From an uncultured Campylobacter sp. (GTDB taxonomy: Bacteria; Campylobacterota; Campylobacteria; Campylobacterales; Campylobacteraceae), in assembly GCF_938039245.1 (NCBI RefSeq), contig NZ_CALHVN010000021.1, positions 1 to 30,735 of the forward strand: a stretch of 30,735 bases of DNA, given 5' to 3'. Both the position numbers and the translations under genes were made by a program. This document shows positions 1-7,376 of the stretch, one piece after another. Under the pieces are notes generated by a model that saw only the letters and a program-made list of their open reading frames with translations, was not told the DNA's origin and did no database searches. Numbering within the stretch: the stretch's first letter is position 1; the number at the start of each line of letters is the position of its first letter.

Positions 1-447
1 GCATTTTTGATTACAGCCTTCTGAAATTTTGATGTAGGCATGGTAGTTTGAGCCCGTTATCACGCGCTCTTCGCTTGCTTGCAGGTAGGTGTCCGGGCTA
101 AATAAATTTTGCTTTTTTAGGATGATTTCATCGATCTTGTCGTAGTCTCCGACGCCGGTAAATAGATCGACCTCGGGCAGCTCCTTCATCAGCTCCTCGC
201 GGTATCGCTGCATCAGACAGCCCGTGACCACGAGCAATGAGCCTTTTTTGCGCGCTTCGTGCATATCCAGGATCGCGCGGATGCTTTCTTCTTTTGCCGA
301 ATTTATAAAGCCGCAGGTGTTTACGATGATGACGTCGGCCAAGGCCACGTCGGGCGTGATCTCGTAGTTTGAGAGGCGTCCGAGCATGATTTCAGAATCC
401 ACCAGATTTTTGTTACAGCCTAATGATACTAAGTGAAGTTTACCCAT
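1..447 (-). CDS. rimO: Ribosomal protein S12 methylthiotransferase RimO (5' part, runs off the window)
   Basis: Only the first 149 codons are present. RimO is a radical-SAM enzyme that adds a methylthio group to a conserved aspartate of ribosomal protein S12. The N terminus carries the family signature SLGCNKNLVDSE, which separates RimO from the tRNA-modifying relative MiaB, followed by VNTCGFINSAKEES and VTSGCLMQRY; these supply the three cysteines of the N-terminal Fe-S cluster of the UPF0004 domain. The window edge falls just inside the radical-SAM motif: the last residues are EGCNQKC, the first two cysteines of CX3CX2C. The ATG at 447 lies 1 bp after the panC stop, so the gene is probably co-transcribed with panC. 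Family is secure; the rest of the protein cannot be judged. Confidence 0.93.
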   Translation of the reverse strand, partial: MGKLHLVSLGCNKNLVDSEIMLGRLSNYEITPDVALADVIIVNTCGFINSAKEESIRAILDMHEARKKGSLLVVTGCLMQRYREELMKELPEVDLFTGVGDYDKIDEIILKKQNLFSPDTYLQASEERVITGSNYHAYIKISEGCNQKC

Positions 448-448
448 C

Positions 449-1270
449 TTATACCCACAGATTGTCGATCAGACGCGTTTTGCCCACGTACGCGGCGACT
501 AGGATGATGGTATTACTTGGCTCTATTAGCGAGATTTCGTTTAAATTTCTATCCACGATCGCGACGTAGTCGACGTTTAGCGGCTCTAGGGTTTGTAGCA
601 TCTCGCCTTTTATCGTTTGTGCGCTTGGCTCGCCGGCCGCGATCAAATTTGAGGCTTTTTTAAGCGAATGAGAAAGCTTAAGCGCCTCTAGCTTTTGCCC
701 CTCGTCTAGGTAGGCGTTTCGCGAGCTAAGCGCCAGTCCGTCGGCTGCGCGAACGATCTCACAAGGCACGATCTCTAAATTTAAAAAACAGGTTTTTACG
801 AAATTTCGCACGATGAGCAGCTGCTGCGCGTCCTTTTTGCCCATATAGACGCGCTTTGCGTTTGTTAGATTAAAGAGTTTATTTAGCACGCGAAGCACGC
901 CGTCAAAGTGCCCGGGACGAGTCTTGCCCTCAAGCACGCTTGCTAAATTTTCAGGCGCGCTAATTAACGGCTCGGTATCAAAATATAGCTCCCTAGCCTC
1001 AGGCGCAAACATCGCATGTACGCCCAGCTCCTCGCAAATTTTAGCGTCGTTTTGTTCGTTTTTGGGATAGCTATCAAAGTCCTCGCCCGCCAAAAACTGA
1101 GTCGGGTTTACGAAGGTCGAAACGATCGCGGTTTTGTTTTCCGCTACGCACTTTTCTATGAGGCTAGCGTGCCCATCGTGAAGCGCGCCCATCGTAGGTA
1201 CGAAGCCGATATTTTCGGGATTTGCCGCGACAAAATCTCGCAGCTGTTCTGCTGTTTTTAAAATTTGCAT
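449..1270 (-). CDS. panC: Pantothenate synthetase (pantoate--beta-alanine ligase)
   Basis: PanC condenses D-pantoate with beta-alanine, using ATP through a pantoyl-adenylate, to make pantothenate, the precursor of coenzyme A; it is cytoplasmic. The protein has 273 residues, normal for the family. Visible motifs are the nucleotidyltransferase signature PTMGALHDGH (about 25-34), FVNPTQF (about 53-59), GKKDAQQ (144-150) and LSSRNAYL (181-188). The ATG is preceded by a purine-rich AAGAAGAG stretch. It is the first gene of a minus-strand pair with rimO, 1 bp downstream, and is divergent from prfB. No panB or panD is seen in the window, so the pathway genes are split. Confidence 0.96.
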   Translation of the reverse strand: MQILKTAEQLRDFVAANPENIGFVPTMGALHDGHASLIEKCVAENKTAIVSTFVNPTQFLAGEDFDSYPKNEQNDAKICEELGVHAMFAPEARELYFDTEPLISAPENLASVLEGKTRPGHFDGVLRVLNKLFNLTNAKRVYMGKKDAQQLLIVRNFVKTCFLNLEIVPCEIVRAADGLALSSRNAYLDEGQKLEALKLSHSLKKASNLIAAGEPSAQTIKGEMLQTLEPLNVDYVAIVDRNLNEISLIEPSNTIILVAAYVGKTRLIDNLWV

Positions 1271-1302
1271 TTTCTCTTCTTTATGTTTAATTTTAACGCG
1301 CG

Positions 1303-1308
1303 ATTATA
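1303..1308 (-). promoter_or_regulatory. Putative -10 box of the panC-rimO promoter
   Basis: On the minus strand this reads TATAAT, about 33 bp upstream of the panC start, in an AT-rich 107-bp divergent spacer. No clear -35 box is visible, which is usual for Campylobacter sigma-70 promoters. Confidence 0.55.
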
Positions 1309-1336
1309 GCAAATTTTATCTTTACTCTTACAAATA

Positions 1337-1345
1337 TGTTATAAT
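1337..1345 (+). promoter_or_regulatory. Putative extended -10 promoter of prfB
   Basis: TGTTATAAT is a consensus TATAAT with an extended TGn element, 33 bp before the prfB start. It is back to back with the panC promoter. AAAAGG near 1364-1369 is the likely ribosome binding site. Confidence 0.6.
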
Positions 1346-1377
1346 CACGCCAAAAAGCACAAAAAAGGTCTTAAATT

Positions 1378-2478
1378 TTGGATAATTACGAATACACGGA
1401 ACTCCTAAAAACACTAAACACAAAAGTAGAAAATATCGCTGGCGTCGTAAAGCCTGAAAGCATCAAAGCTCGCCTAAAAGAGATCGAGGAGCTAGAAAAC
1501 GATCAAAATTTCTGGCAGGATATCGCAAAAGCAGGCGCCATCGGCAAAGAAAAAACTAAAATTTCAAATATCTTAAATAACTTCCTAAACGCCAAAAGCG
1601 CCGTAGACGATGCAAAGGATCTATACGAGCTGGCAAACTCTGAAAACGACGAAGAGACGATAAATTCGCTCTTTGCCGAGGCTGGCGAATTAGAGGATAA
1701 GATTGTAAATTTAGAGATTTCTATGCTGCTTAGCGGCGAGGACGACGGCAAAAACGCCATCGTCACCATCCACCCGGGCGCGGGCGGCACGGAGAGTAAC
1801 GACTGGGCGAGTATGCTATACCGCATGTACCTGCGCTTTTGCGAAAGAGAGGGCTTTAAGGTCGAAACCCTGGACTTCCAAGAAGGCGAAGAAGCAGGAC
1901 TAAAAGACGTGAGCTTTATCGTTAAAGGCGTAAACGCCTACGGCTACCTAAAGGCTGAAAACGGCATCCACCGCTTAGTACGAACCAGCCCGTTTGATAG
2001 CGCCGGACGCCGTCACACGAGCTTTACTAGCGTGATGGTAAGTCCGGAGATCGACGACGACATCGAGATAGAAATCGACGAAAAAGACCTAAAAATCGAC
2101 ACCTACCGCGCAGGCGGAGCAGGCGGTCAGCACGTAAATAAAACCGAGTCTGCCGTACGCATCACTCACGCGCCTACCGGCATCGTCGTACAGTGTCAAA
2201 ACGACCGTAGCCAGCACAAAAACAAAGCCACCGCGATGAAAATGCTAAAATCGCGCCTCTATGAGCTAGAGCTGATGAAGCAGCAAGAAGCCGCCGGCAG
2301 TATCGAAAAAAGCGAGATCGGCTGGGGCCACCAGATCCGCTCATACGTGCTTTTCCCGTATCAGCAGGTCAAGGATAACCGCAGCGGCGAGGCATATAGC
2401 CAAACCGACGCGATACTAGACGGCGACATAAAAAAGCTCATCGAGGGCGTTTTGGTAAGTCAAAAAAGCATAAACTAG
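1378..2478 (+). CDS. prfB: Peptide chain release factor 2 (RF2)
   Basis: RF2 recognises UGA and UAA stop codons and triggers release of the finished peptide. The 366 residues have the family length. The codon-recognition tripeptide SPF lies at 204-206 (RTSPFDSAGRR) and the catalytic GGQ at 249-251 (GGAGGQHVNK). The start is TTG at 1378, chosen because the N terminus MDNYEYTELL matches what I know of Campylobacter RF2 and because AAGG lies about 9 bp upstream; the next ATG would remove much of the first domain. The reading frame is continuous, so the autoregulatory +1 frameshift (in-frame UGA near codon 26) known from most bacterial prfB genes is absent. First gene of a four-gene plus-strand run. 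Confidence 0.96.
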   Translation: MDNYEYTELLKTLNTKVENIAGVVKPESIKARLKEIEELENDQNFWQDIAKAGAIGKEKTKISNILNNFLNAKSAVDDAKDLYELANSENDEETINSLFAEAGELEDKIVNLEISMLLSGEDDGKNAIVTIHPGAGGTESNDWASMLYRMYLRFCEREGFKVETLDFQEGEEAGLKDVSFIVKGVNAYGYLKAENGIHRLVRTSPFDSAGRRHTSFTSVMVSPEIDDDIEIEIDEKDLKIDTYRAGGAGGQHVNKTESAVRITHAPTGIVVQCQNDRSQHKNKATAMKMLKSRLYELELMKQQEAAGSIEKSEIGWGHQIRSYVLFPYQQVKDNRSGEAYSQTDAILDGDIKKLIEGVLVSQKSIN

Positions 2479-2489
2479 AAAGGAAAAAT

Positions 2490-2807
2490 ATGGAAATTTC
2501 AGCTCTTTTAAACCAACTAGGCTACAACGAAAACGACGCGACCACCGCGCAAGTTAAGCGCATCCTAAACAACTGCGACGGGTTAAATTTAAGTAGCATA
2601 ATCACGCTAAACGATCACCTAAAACCGCTTGGTAGCTTCGTCGCGATGAGCGGCAGCGAAGACGTGTTTAAGATAAAAAACGCGGGCAAAACGCCTGACG
2701 CGCAAAGCGACGCGCTAAACGTGATCGAAAACTGGGCTGAAAAAAACAAGATAAACATAAAAAGAGTAAATGAAACTACGCACTACATACTAGGAAAAAA
2801 CATATGA
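2490..2807 (+). CDS. Conserved small hypothetical protein, 105 residues
   Basis: I do not recognise a family. The protein starts MEISALLNQLGYNEND and is soluble, mixed alpha/beta in appearance, with no signal peptide, membrane segment or cysteine. A good ribosome binding site (AAAGGAAA) lies 7-8 bp before the ATG. It sits 11 bp after prfB and its stop overlaps the start of the flavoprotein gene by 4 bp (ATGA), so it is almost certainly translated and probably coupled to the enzyme downstream. That coupling suggests, without proving, a related role. Codon use matches its neighbours. Confidence 0.85.
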   Translation: MEISALLNQLGYNENDATTAQVKRILNNCDGLNLSSIITLNDHLKPLGSFVAMSGSEDVFKIKNAGKTPDAQSDALNVIENWAEKNKINIKRVNETTHYILGKNI

Positions 2808-4147
2808 AAAACTACGATATCATCGTCATCGGCTTTGGCAAAGCAGGCAAAACTCTCGCCGTAAAAGCCGCAAATTTAGGCAAAAAGGTCGCCGTAATCG
2901 AAAAATCGGCGCAGATGTACGGCGGCACATGCATAAACGTCGGCTGCATCCCAACAAAAAAACTAGTAAATTTAAGCAAAGAAGCGCAATACGTAAATAA
3001 TAACGTCGCGGGCGAATACTTCACGCTAAGTATCGAGAAAAAAGACGCTCTCGTTTCCGCGCTTAGAGCTAAAAATTTCGCTATGCTTGACGGCAACGCA
3101 AACATCGACGTGATAAACGGCACGGCTAAATTTATAGATAAAAACAGCATTGGAGTCACGGCTACGGATGGCTCAAAAAGCACGCTTACCGCGCAAACCA
3201 TCGTAATCAATACGGGCTCGATTAACGAAAAACCAAGCTTTGAGGTTAGTTCAAATTTAGCTTTTGACAGTACTGGGATTTTAAATCTAAAAACGCTTCC
3301 AAAACACCTAGCGGTGGTAGGCGGCGGATACATCGGGCTTGAGTTTGCCTCGATGTTTGCGGAGTTTGGCTCAAAAGTCACTATCGTAGCTCGCTCGGGC
3401 GTGCTAAAAAACGAGGACGATGACGTAAAACAGAGCGTAAAAGCGCTACTACAAACGCAAGGGATCGAAATTTTAGAGGGTTGCGAAGTTAAAAATTTAA
3501 AAGATAGCACGCTAAATTTCACCCAAAACAGCGAGGCAAAAAGCCTTGACGCGGACGCGTTTTTACTAGCGACGGGGCGCGTAGCGGCGACTGCAGAGCT
3601 AAATTTGAGCGCAGCCGGCGTACAAACGGACGCCAAAGGAAACGTGTCGGTAAACGAGTTTTTGCAAACCGCCCAGCCGCATATCTATGCAGTAGGCGAT
3701 GTTCGCGGCGGCGAGCTTTTCACGTACACGAGCCTAGATGATTTTCGCATCGTCTTTGACAAGCTTTTTGGCGCCGGCAAACGCAGTACTCTAAACCGCT
3801 CGCCTCATGCCAGCACGCTTTTTACCGAGACTCCGCTAGCTAGCATCGGACTAAACGAGAAACGGGCCGCGGCGCAAAATTTGGACTTTAAAGTCCTAAA
3901 ACTAGCGCTAGCAGCAGTCCCCGGCGCAAAGGTAGTCGGCAACGAAACCGGATTTTTAAAAGCGATCGTGGACGCAAAAAGCGGCAAAATTTTGGGCGCG
4001 GCATTTCACTGCGTTTACGCAAACGAGCTTATCAACGAAATCGCCATCGCAATGGCTCTAGGCGCGGGCGCTGATTTCTTTAAAAATCAGATTTTCACCC
4101 ACCCTAGTATCAGCGAAGCGCTAAATGACCTCTTTGGACAATTTTAA
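2804..4147 (+). CDS. FAD-dependent pyridine nucleotide-disulfide oxidoreductase, RclA / mercuric-reductase-like
   Basis: A 447-residue flavoprotein of the glutathione reductase/dihydrolipoamide dehydrogenase superfamily. The N-terminal FAD fold is followed by the redox-active disulfide GGTCINVGCIPTKKLV (Cys43, Cys48), a NAD(P)-binding Rossmann motif VVGGGYIGLE (171-180), the second FAD motif YAVGDV and a C-terminal dimerisation domain with the His-x4-Glu pair in THPSISEALNDLF (His433, Glu438). The absence of a lipoamide dehydrogenase operon and the overall look favour RclA (reactive chlorine/copper response) or a MerA core without heavy-metal domain. There is no N-terminal metal-binding GMTCxxC domain, so a true mercuric reductase is unlikely. 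Substrate cannot be told from sequence. It overlaps the small gene upstream by 4 bp. Confidence 0.87.
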   Translation: MKNYDIIVIGFGKAGKTLAVKAANLGKKVAVIEKSAQMYGGTCINVGCIPTKKLVNLSKEAQYVNNNVAGEYFTLSIEKKDALVSALRAKNFAMLDGNANIDVINGTAKFIDKNSIGVTATDGSKSTLTAQTIVINTGSINEKPSFEVSSNLAFDSTGILNLKTLPKHLAVVGGGYIGLEFASMFAEFGSKVTIVARSGVLKNEDDDVKQSVKALLQTQGIEILEGCEVKNLKDSTLNFTQNSEAKSLDADAFLLATGRVAATAELNLSAAGVQTDAKGNVSVNEFLQTAQPHIYAVGDVRGGELFTYTSLDDFRIVFDKLFGAGKRSTLNRSPHASTLFTETPLASIGLNEKRAAAQNLDFKVLKLALAAVPGAKVVGNETGFLKAIVDAKSGKILGAAFHCVYANELINEIAIAMALGAGADFFKNQIFTHPSISEALNDLFGQF

Positions 4148-4168
4148 AAACGACGGAAAGGATAAAAA

Positions 4169-4777
4169 ATGAGGAATTTACTTCTTACCTTTATCGGGCT
4201 TTTATTTGTAGGATGCGCAGCTTCAAGCGGCGGACCCAACGACAACCCCGACTACGATTTTAACAAACGCGCCATCGAAGTTCTAAAGCCAAAATGCGAA
4301 AGCGGCAACTACTCCGCGTGCAACGATCTTGCCATCAGCTATCAAAATCTGCAAGATCACAAAACCGCTCTAAAATACTATGAAAGAGCATGCAAAAACA
4401 ACTATCAAGCCGCCTGCACAAACCTCGCTAACATGTACCAAACAGGCCTTGGCGTGAGCAAAGACGCAAACAAAGCACTTGAAATCTATAGCGCCTCATG
4501 CACGAACGGCGGGGCGTACTCTTGCTACTACTTAGGCGAGTTTTATCGCTCGGCAATCGACGGCAAAGAACCGGACTACGCAAACGCCATGTCGGCCTAC
4601 GATAGAGGCTGCAAACTAGGCGACGTACCGTGCTGCACAAACACGGCCGTACTTTACGAGCATGGGTTGGGCGTAGCGCAGGATGAAACAAAAGCTAGAA
4701 GCATCTACCGCTCGGCGTGCTTTAGCGGCGACACGTCTGCATGCGACAATCTAAAAAGAATGGGCAGAAAGCGATAA
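4169..4777 (+). CDS. Cysteine-rich Sel1-repeat lipoprotein (Hcp-like)
   Basis: A 202-residue exported lipoprotein. The signal peptide ends in the lipobox LFVGC (Cys16). The mature part is built of Sel1/TPR-like repeats such as AACTNLANMYQTGLGVSKD and TAVLYEHGLGVAQD, each with two cysteines separated by seven residues: CESGNYSAC, CKNNYQAAC, CTNGGAYSC, CKLGDVPCC and CFSGDTSAC. This regular pairing is the hallmark of the Helicobacter cysteine-rich protein family, in which each pair forms a disulfide, so the protein is likely periplasmic or on the outer membrane and folded by the Dsb system. Ribosome binding site AAAGGA; it follows the oxidoreductase by 21 bp and ends the operon. Binding partner unknown. 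Confidence 0.88.
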   Translation: MRNLLLTFIGLLFVGCAASSGGPNDNPDYDFNKRAIEVLKPKCESGNYSACNDLAISYQNLQDHKTALKYYERACKNNYQAACTNLANMYQTGLGVSKDANKALEIYSASCTNGGAYSCYYLGEFYRSAIDGKEPDYANAMSAYDRGCKLGDVPCCTNTAVLYEHGLGVAQDETKARSIYRSACFSGDTSACDNLKRMGRKR

Positions 4778-4810
4778 AAATTTAACGCATTTAAATTCGG
4801 CGTTAAATTT
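4778..4810 (+). repeat. Perfect 11-bp inverted repeat after the lipoprotein gene
   Basis: AAATTTAACGC at 4778-4788 is complementary to GCGTTAAATTT at 4800-4810, with an 11-nt loop. It directly follows the stop codon and precedes the true terminator, so the transcript would end in two tandem hairpins. Confidence 0.6.
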
Positions 4811-4815
4811 ACTAC

Positions 4816-4843
4816 GGCGAGTCAAATTCGGCTCGCCTTTTTT
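4816..4843 (+). terminator. Rho-independent terminator of the prfB-to-lipoprotein operon
   Basis: GGCGAG (4816-4821) pairs with CTCGCC (4832-4837), extended inward by two pairs, and is followed by six T residues (4838-4843). GC-rich stem plus T tract is a textbook terminator. Confidence 0.85.
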
Positions 4844-5111
4844 AAATTTGACCGTAGCAAATTTAACTTCAAATTTGCCCCAAAATTTACCTCCCAAAAC
4901 CCACATCTTGAAAATATAAAAACCAAAAACCGTCCGTCAAATTTGACGCCGAATGCTCGCAAATTTAACCGCTAAAATTTAGGTTTTATTCTTGACGTTC
5001 CGTAGCCAAATTTTATTCGCTCCGCCAAAAAACAGGTTAAATTTGAGCGGATTTTACTCGCAAATACAAAAATAAACAACGCCAAATTTGAGTAAATTTG
5101 ATAAAAGATAG
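4844..5111. other. AT-rich non-coding spacer dense in AAATTT
   Basis: This stretch lies between two facing terminators, so it is probably not transcribed from either side. I find no convincing reading frame. The hexamer AAATTT occurs about a dozen times, and 4935-4948 is a perfect 14-bp palindrome, CGTCAAATTTGACG, that recurs at 17158-17171. Confidence 0.6.
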
Positions 5112-5137
5112 AAAAAAGGGGCTCAAATTTAAGCCCC
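5112..5137 (-). terminator. Rho-independent terminator of the TonB-dependent receptor gene
   Basis: On the minus strand GGGGCT (5137-5132) pairs with AGCCCC (5123-5118), followed by six T residues (5117-5112). It begins 25 bp after the receptor stop codon. Confidence 0.85.
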
Positions 5138-5162
5138 CAGATGCATGAGTTTAGAATAAAAA

Positions 5163-7160
5163 TTAAAATTTATAAGAGACGTTAACCTTAAAGTTTCTGC
5201 CCGGCTCCCAGTCGATCGCGTTCGCATCGCCCGTATATTCGGCTATTCTTTGAGACTGCGAGACGTAGGCTTTGTTAAATACGTTATAAACGCCAGCGTT
5301 TATCTCAAGTCCCTTAAATTTACCGCCACTTGGCGCATAAGTGAGATAGATATCACTCACGGCGTAGCTCGGGATATGTACGGCAGCGTCGTTGCCAGCA
5401 CTCGTCGTGTCTTTCGAGGCGAAATAAATAAGATTATAGCCCACGAGCGTATCGATAGCGTTTATCGAATACTCGGCGTTAAAGGTGTATTTGTCACCTT
5501 GGTCGCGGTAGCCGATGATATTTGACGTGTAGTAGCCGCCGCTACCGTTTCTCACGCGGTCTTTATATCTTACTTTTTGATGAGTATAGCTAGCGCCTAA
5601 GCTTAGCGCGTCGAGGTTTAGTCTAGCCAAAAGCTCGACGCCGTCGATATCCGCGCCGCCTGCGTTGATCCTATAAAGCACCGGATTTATACGCCCGCCT
5701 GCTGCGTTATTATCTACGATTAGGTTTTTGTATTTGGTTTTAAAGTATTTAGCTACAAAGCTAACGTGTCCCGTTTCGCTAAACTCGCCCTTGTAGCGTC
5801 CGCCGATCTCGTAGCTATCGCCCGTAGTGGCCTTTAGATCAGGGTTTGCTCTGTATCCCAGCGCCGTACCCCTGCTAGAGCCGCTAGCTAGCATAGACTC
5901 CATAACGTCCGGTCCTCTAAACACCTTAGCATAGCTGGCAAATACGCCAAGCCCCTTCATAAACTCGTAATCAAGCGCGAGAGCGGGCGTAAATTCGTCA
6001 AATTTGTATTTGTATCCGCCGATATTTGCGCCCGTGCCGTTATATGTCTTTAGCTCGTGGCGCTCGTATCTGATGCCAGGAGTCACAGTTAGGCCTGCAA
6101 ATTTGATCGCGTCCTCTAAGTAAAACGAGTAGTTGTTTACTTTTTCGGGACGGTTGTTTTGCGGTTTGTTAAAATTCTCGCTGTGGTAGTACTCCGCGCC
6201 GTATCTTAGTGTTTGCGTCACGTCGCCCGTCTCTATCGCGGTTTTTGCTTTCGCGCTTAGGCCTCTAGTTTTTACGCCCCATTTGCTACCGTCGATCCTC
6301 TGATGCTTCGTATGATACGCCGTTACGTCTAGATTTAGCAGTTCGCTCGGCGTAAATTCGTACTTTAACGTCGTCGTGTCGCGCTCGTATTTGCGGTAGT
6401 CATCATTTGTATGCCAACTACCAAATTCTGCTCTTAAAGGATAAAGTCCCTTGTAGTGGTTGTGCTCGTGAGAGAGCGATATCCTGTGCGCGTCTAAAAA
6501 GCTATATCCGAGCTTAAAAAGATAGCTAAGGTCGTTACCGTCGCCGCCGATTTTCTTGCCGTTACCGCTCTTGCCGTAGTCGTAGCCTTTGTGATTTAGC
6601 GCGGCTAAAAAGTCAAGTCCCTCGACGGGCGCAGTAAAGACCATTAGCCCTTGCGAAAATTCGTCGTTATTTGAAGCATAGCCCGTTTTGATTTTCGCGC
6701 CGATGATTTCGCCCTCTTCCAGCAGGTCTCTAGCGTCCACCGTCCTAAAAGCCACAGAGCCTCCAAGAGCTCCGGCGCCGTTTACTACAGAGCGCGAGCC
6801 GACCTCAACGTCGATGGCTTTGATTAGATCGGGGTCGATCAGGAGGTCTGCGTTGTGGTGAAAGGTATTTCCGTTTTGCTTCGCGCCGTCGATCGTGATA
6901 TTTAGGCCGCGGTCGCTCACGCCCCTCATGTAAATTTTTTGATTCATGCCGTTCGTGCCGCCTACGTAAACACCGGGAATATCGCGCATGACGTCTTTTA
7001 GTATGCCTGCATTTCTCGTGCTTATCTTTACGTCGTCTACGCCGTAGCCGCCGCTAGTGCTGCTTACCTCTACGCCGCTTAGCGTTACGTTTTCGGCGGC
7101 ATTTGCGCCGATAGCTAGAGCCGCGACGAAAGAAATCTTCGCAACATTGTTAAAACTCAT
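5163..7160 (-). CDS. TonB-dependent outer-membrane receptor, heme/hemoglobin/transferrin type
   Basis: A 665-residue receptor with a signal peptide (MSFNNVAKISFVAALAIGANA), an N-terminal plug domain (about 35-160; IYMRGVSDRGLNITIDGAK, GAGALGGSVAFRTVDA) and a C-terminal beta-barrel ending in the outer-membrane signature FKVNVSYKF with terminal Phe. It resembles the hemoglobin/transferrin/lactoferrin receptor group; the segment FRGPDVME followed by NPDLKAT mimics the FRAP and NPNL boxes of heme receptors. The ligand is not proven: heme, transferrin iron or another ferric complex are possible. It is divergent from exbB-exbD-tonB, which would energise it. In C. jejuni the receptor Cj0178 also adjoins exbB1-exbD1-tonB1, there on the same strand. 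Ribosome binding site GAGGAG 6-7 bp before the ATG. Confidence 0.93.
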   Translation of the reverse strand: MSFNNVAKISFVAALAIGANAAENVTLSGVEVSSTSGGYGVDDVKISTRNAGILKDVMRDIPGVYVGGTNGMNQKIYMRGVSDRGLNITIDGAKQNGNTFHHNADLLIDPDLIKAIDVEVGSRSVVNGAGALGGSVAFRTVDARDLLEEGEIIGAKIKTGYASNNDEFSQGLMVFTAPVEGLDFLAALNHKGYDYGKSGNGKKIGGDGNDLSYLFKLGYSFLDAHRISLSHEHNHYKGLYPLRAEFGSWHTNDDYRKYERDTTTLKYEFTPSELLNLDVTAYHTKHQRIDGSKWGVKTRGLSAKAKTAIETGDVTQTLRYGAEYYHSENFNKPQNNRPEKVNNYSFYLEDAIKFAGLTVTPGIRYERHELKTYNGTGANIGGYKYKFDEFTPALALDYEFMKGLGVFASYAKVFRGPDVMESMLASGSSRGTALGYRANPDLKATTGDSYEIGGRYKGEFSETGHVSFVAKYFKTKYKNLIVDNNAAGGRINPVLYRINAGGADIDGVELLARLNLDALSLGASYTHQKVRYKDRVRNGSGGYYTSNIIGYRDQGDKYTFNAEYSINAIDTLVGYNLIYFASKDTTSAGNDAAVHIPSYAVSDIYLTYAPSGGKFKGLEINAGVYNVFNKAYVSQSQRIAEYTGDANAIDWEPGRNFKVNVSYKF

Positions 7161-7254
7161 TTTTTCTCCTCTTTAAATTTATTAAATTTTACGCCGATTT
7201 AGAAAAATATTTAAATTTTGTTTTCTTTAATCCGCTCAGATTTTGAAAACGAAT

Positions 7255-7260
7255 ATTATA
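7255..7260 (-). promoter_or_regulatory. Putative -10 box of the receptor promoter
   Basis: TATAAT on the minus strand, about 95 bp upstream of the receptor start. No strong -35 box or clean Fur site is seen beside it. The leader would be about 85 nt long and AT-rich. Confidence 0.45.
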
Positions 7261-7313
7261 ATTCTAAGACTAAATTTTAGATAAAATCATTTAAAATATT
7301 ACTTGCTTATTCG

Positions 7314-7326
7314 TTATTGACAATAA
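7314..7326. promoter_or_regulatory. Palindrome overlapping the exbB -35 box, possible operator
   Basis: TTATTGACAATAA is a perfect 6-1-6 inverted repeat. It covers the TTGACA -35 hexamer of the exbB promoter, an ideal repressor position. Fur is the obvious candidate for an iron uptake locus, but the half-site TTATTG differs from the classical Fur half-site, so the binding protein is open. Confidence 0.5.
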
Positions 7327-7346
7327 ATACCATAATCTGATATAAT
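7317..7346 (+). promoter_or_regulatory. Near-consensus sigma-70 promoter of exbB-exbD-tonB
   Basis: TTGACA (7317-7322) and TATAAT (7341-7346) are both perfect hexamers, 18 bp apart, and TGA before the -10 box adds an extended -10 element. Such a complete promoter is unusual in Campylobacter, where -35 boxes are rarely conserved. Transcription should start near 7353, giving a leader of about 24 nt with AAGAAGG as ribosome binding site. Confidence 0.75.
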
Positions 7347-7376
7347 TGGCGCGCAAATTTTACAAGAAGGCATTAA

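Noticed and set aside
1378..1460. Search for the programmed +1 frameshift of prfB
   Set aside because: The frame is continuous and contains no in-frame UGA with a Shine-Dalgarno-like stimulator.
2812..3636. Minus-strand open frame of 274 codons opposite the flavoprotein gene
   Set aside because: The plus frame has complete family motifs; the antisense product has serine/phenylalanine-rich shadow composition and no ribosome binding site.
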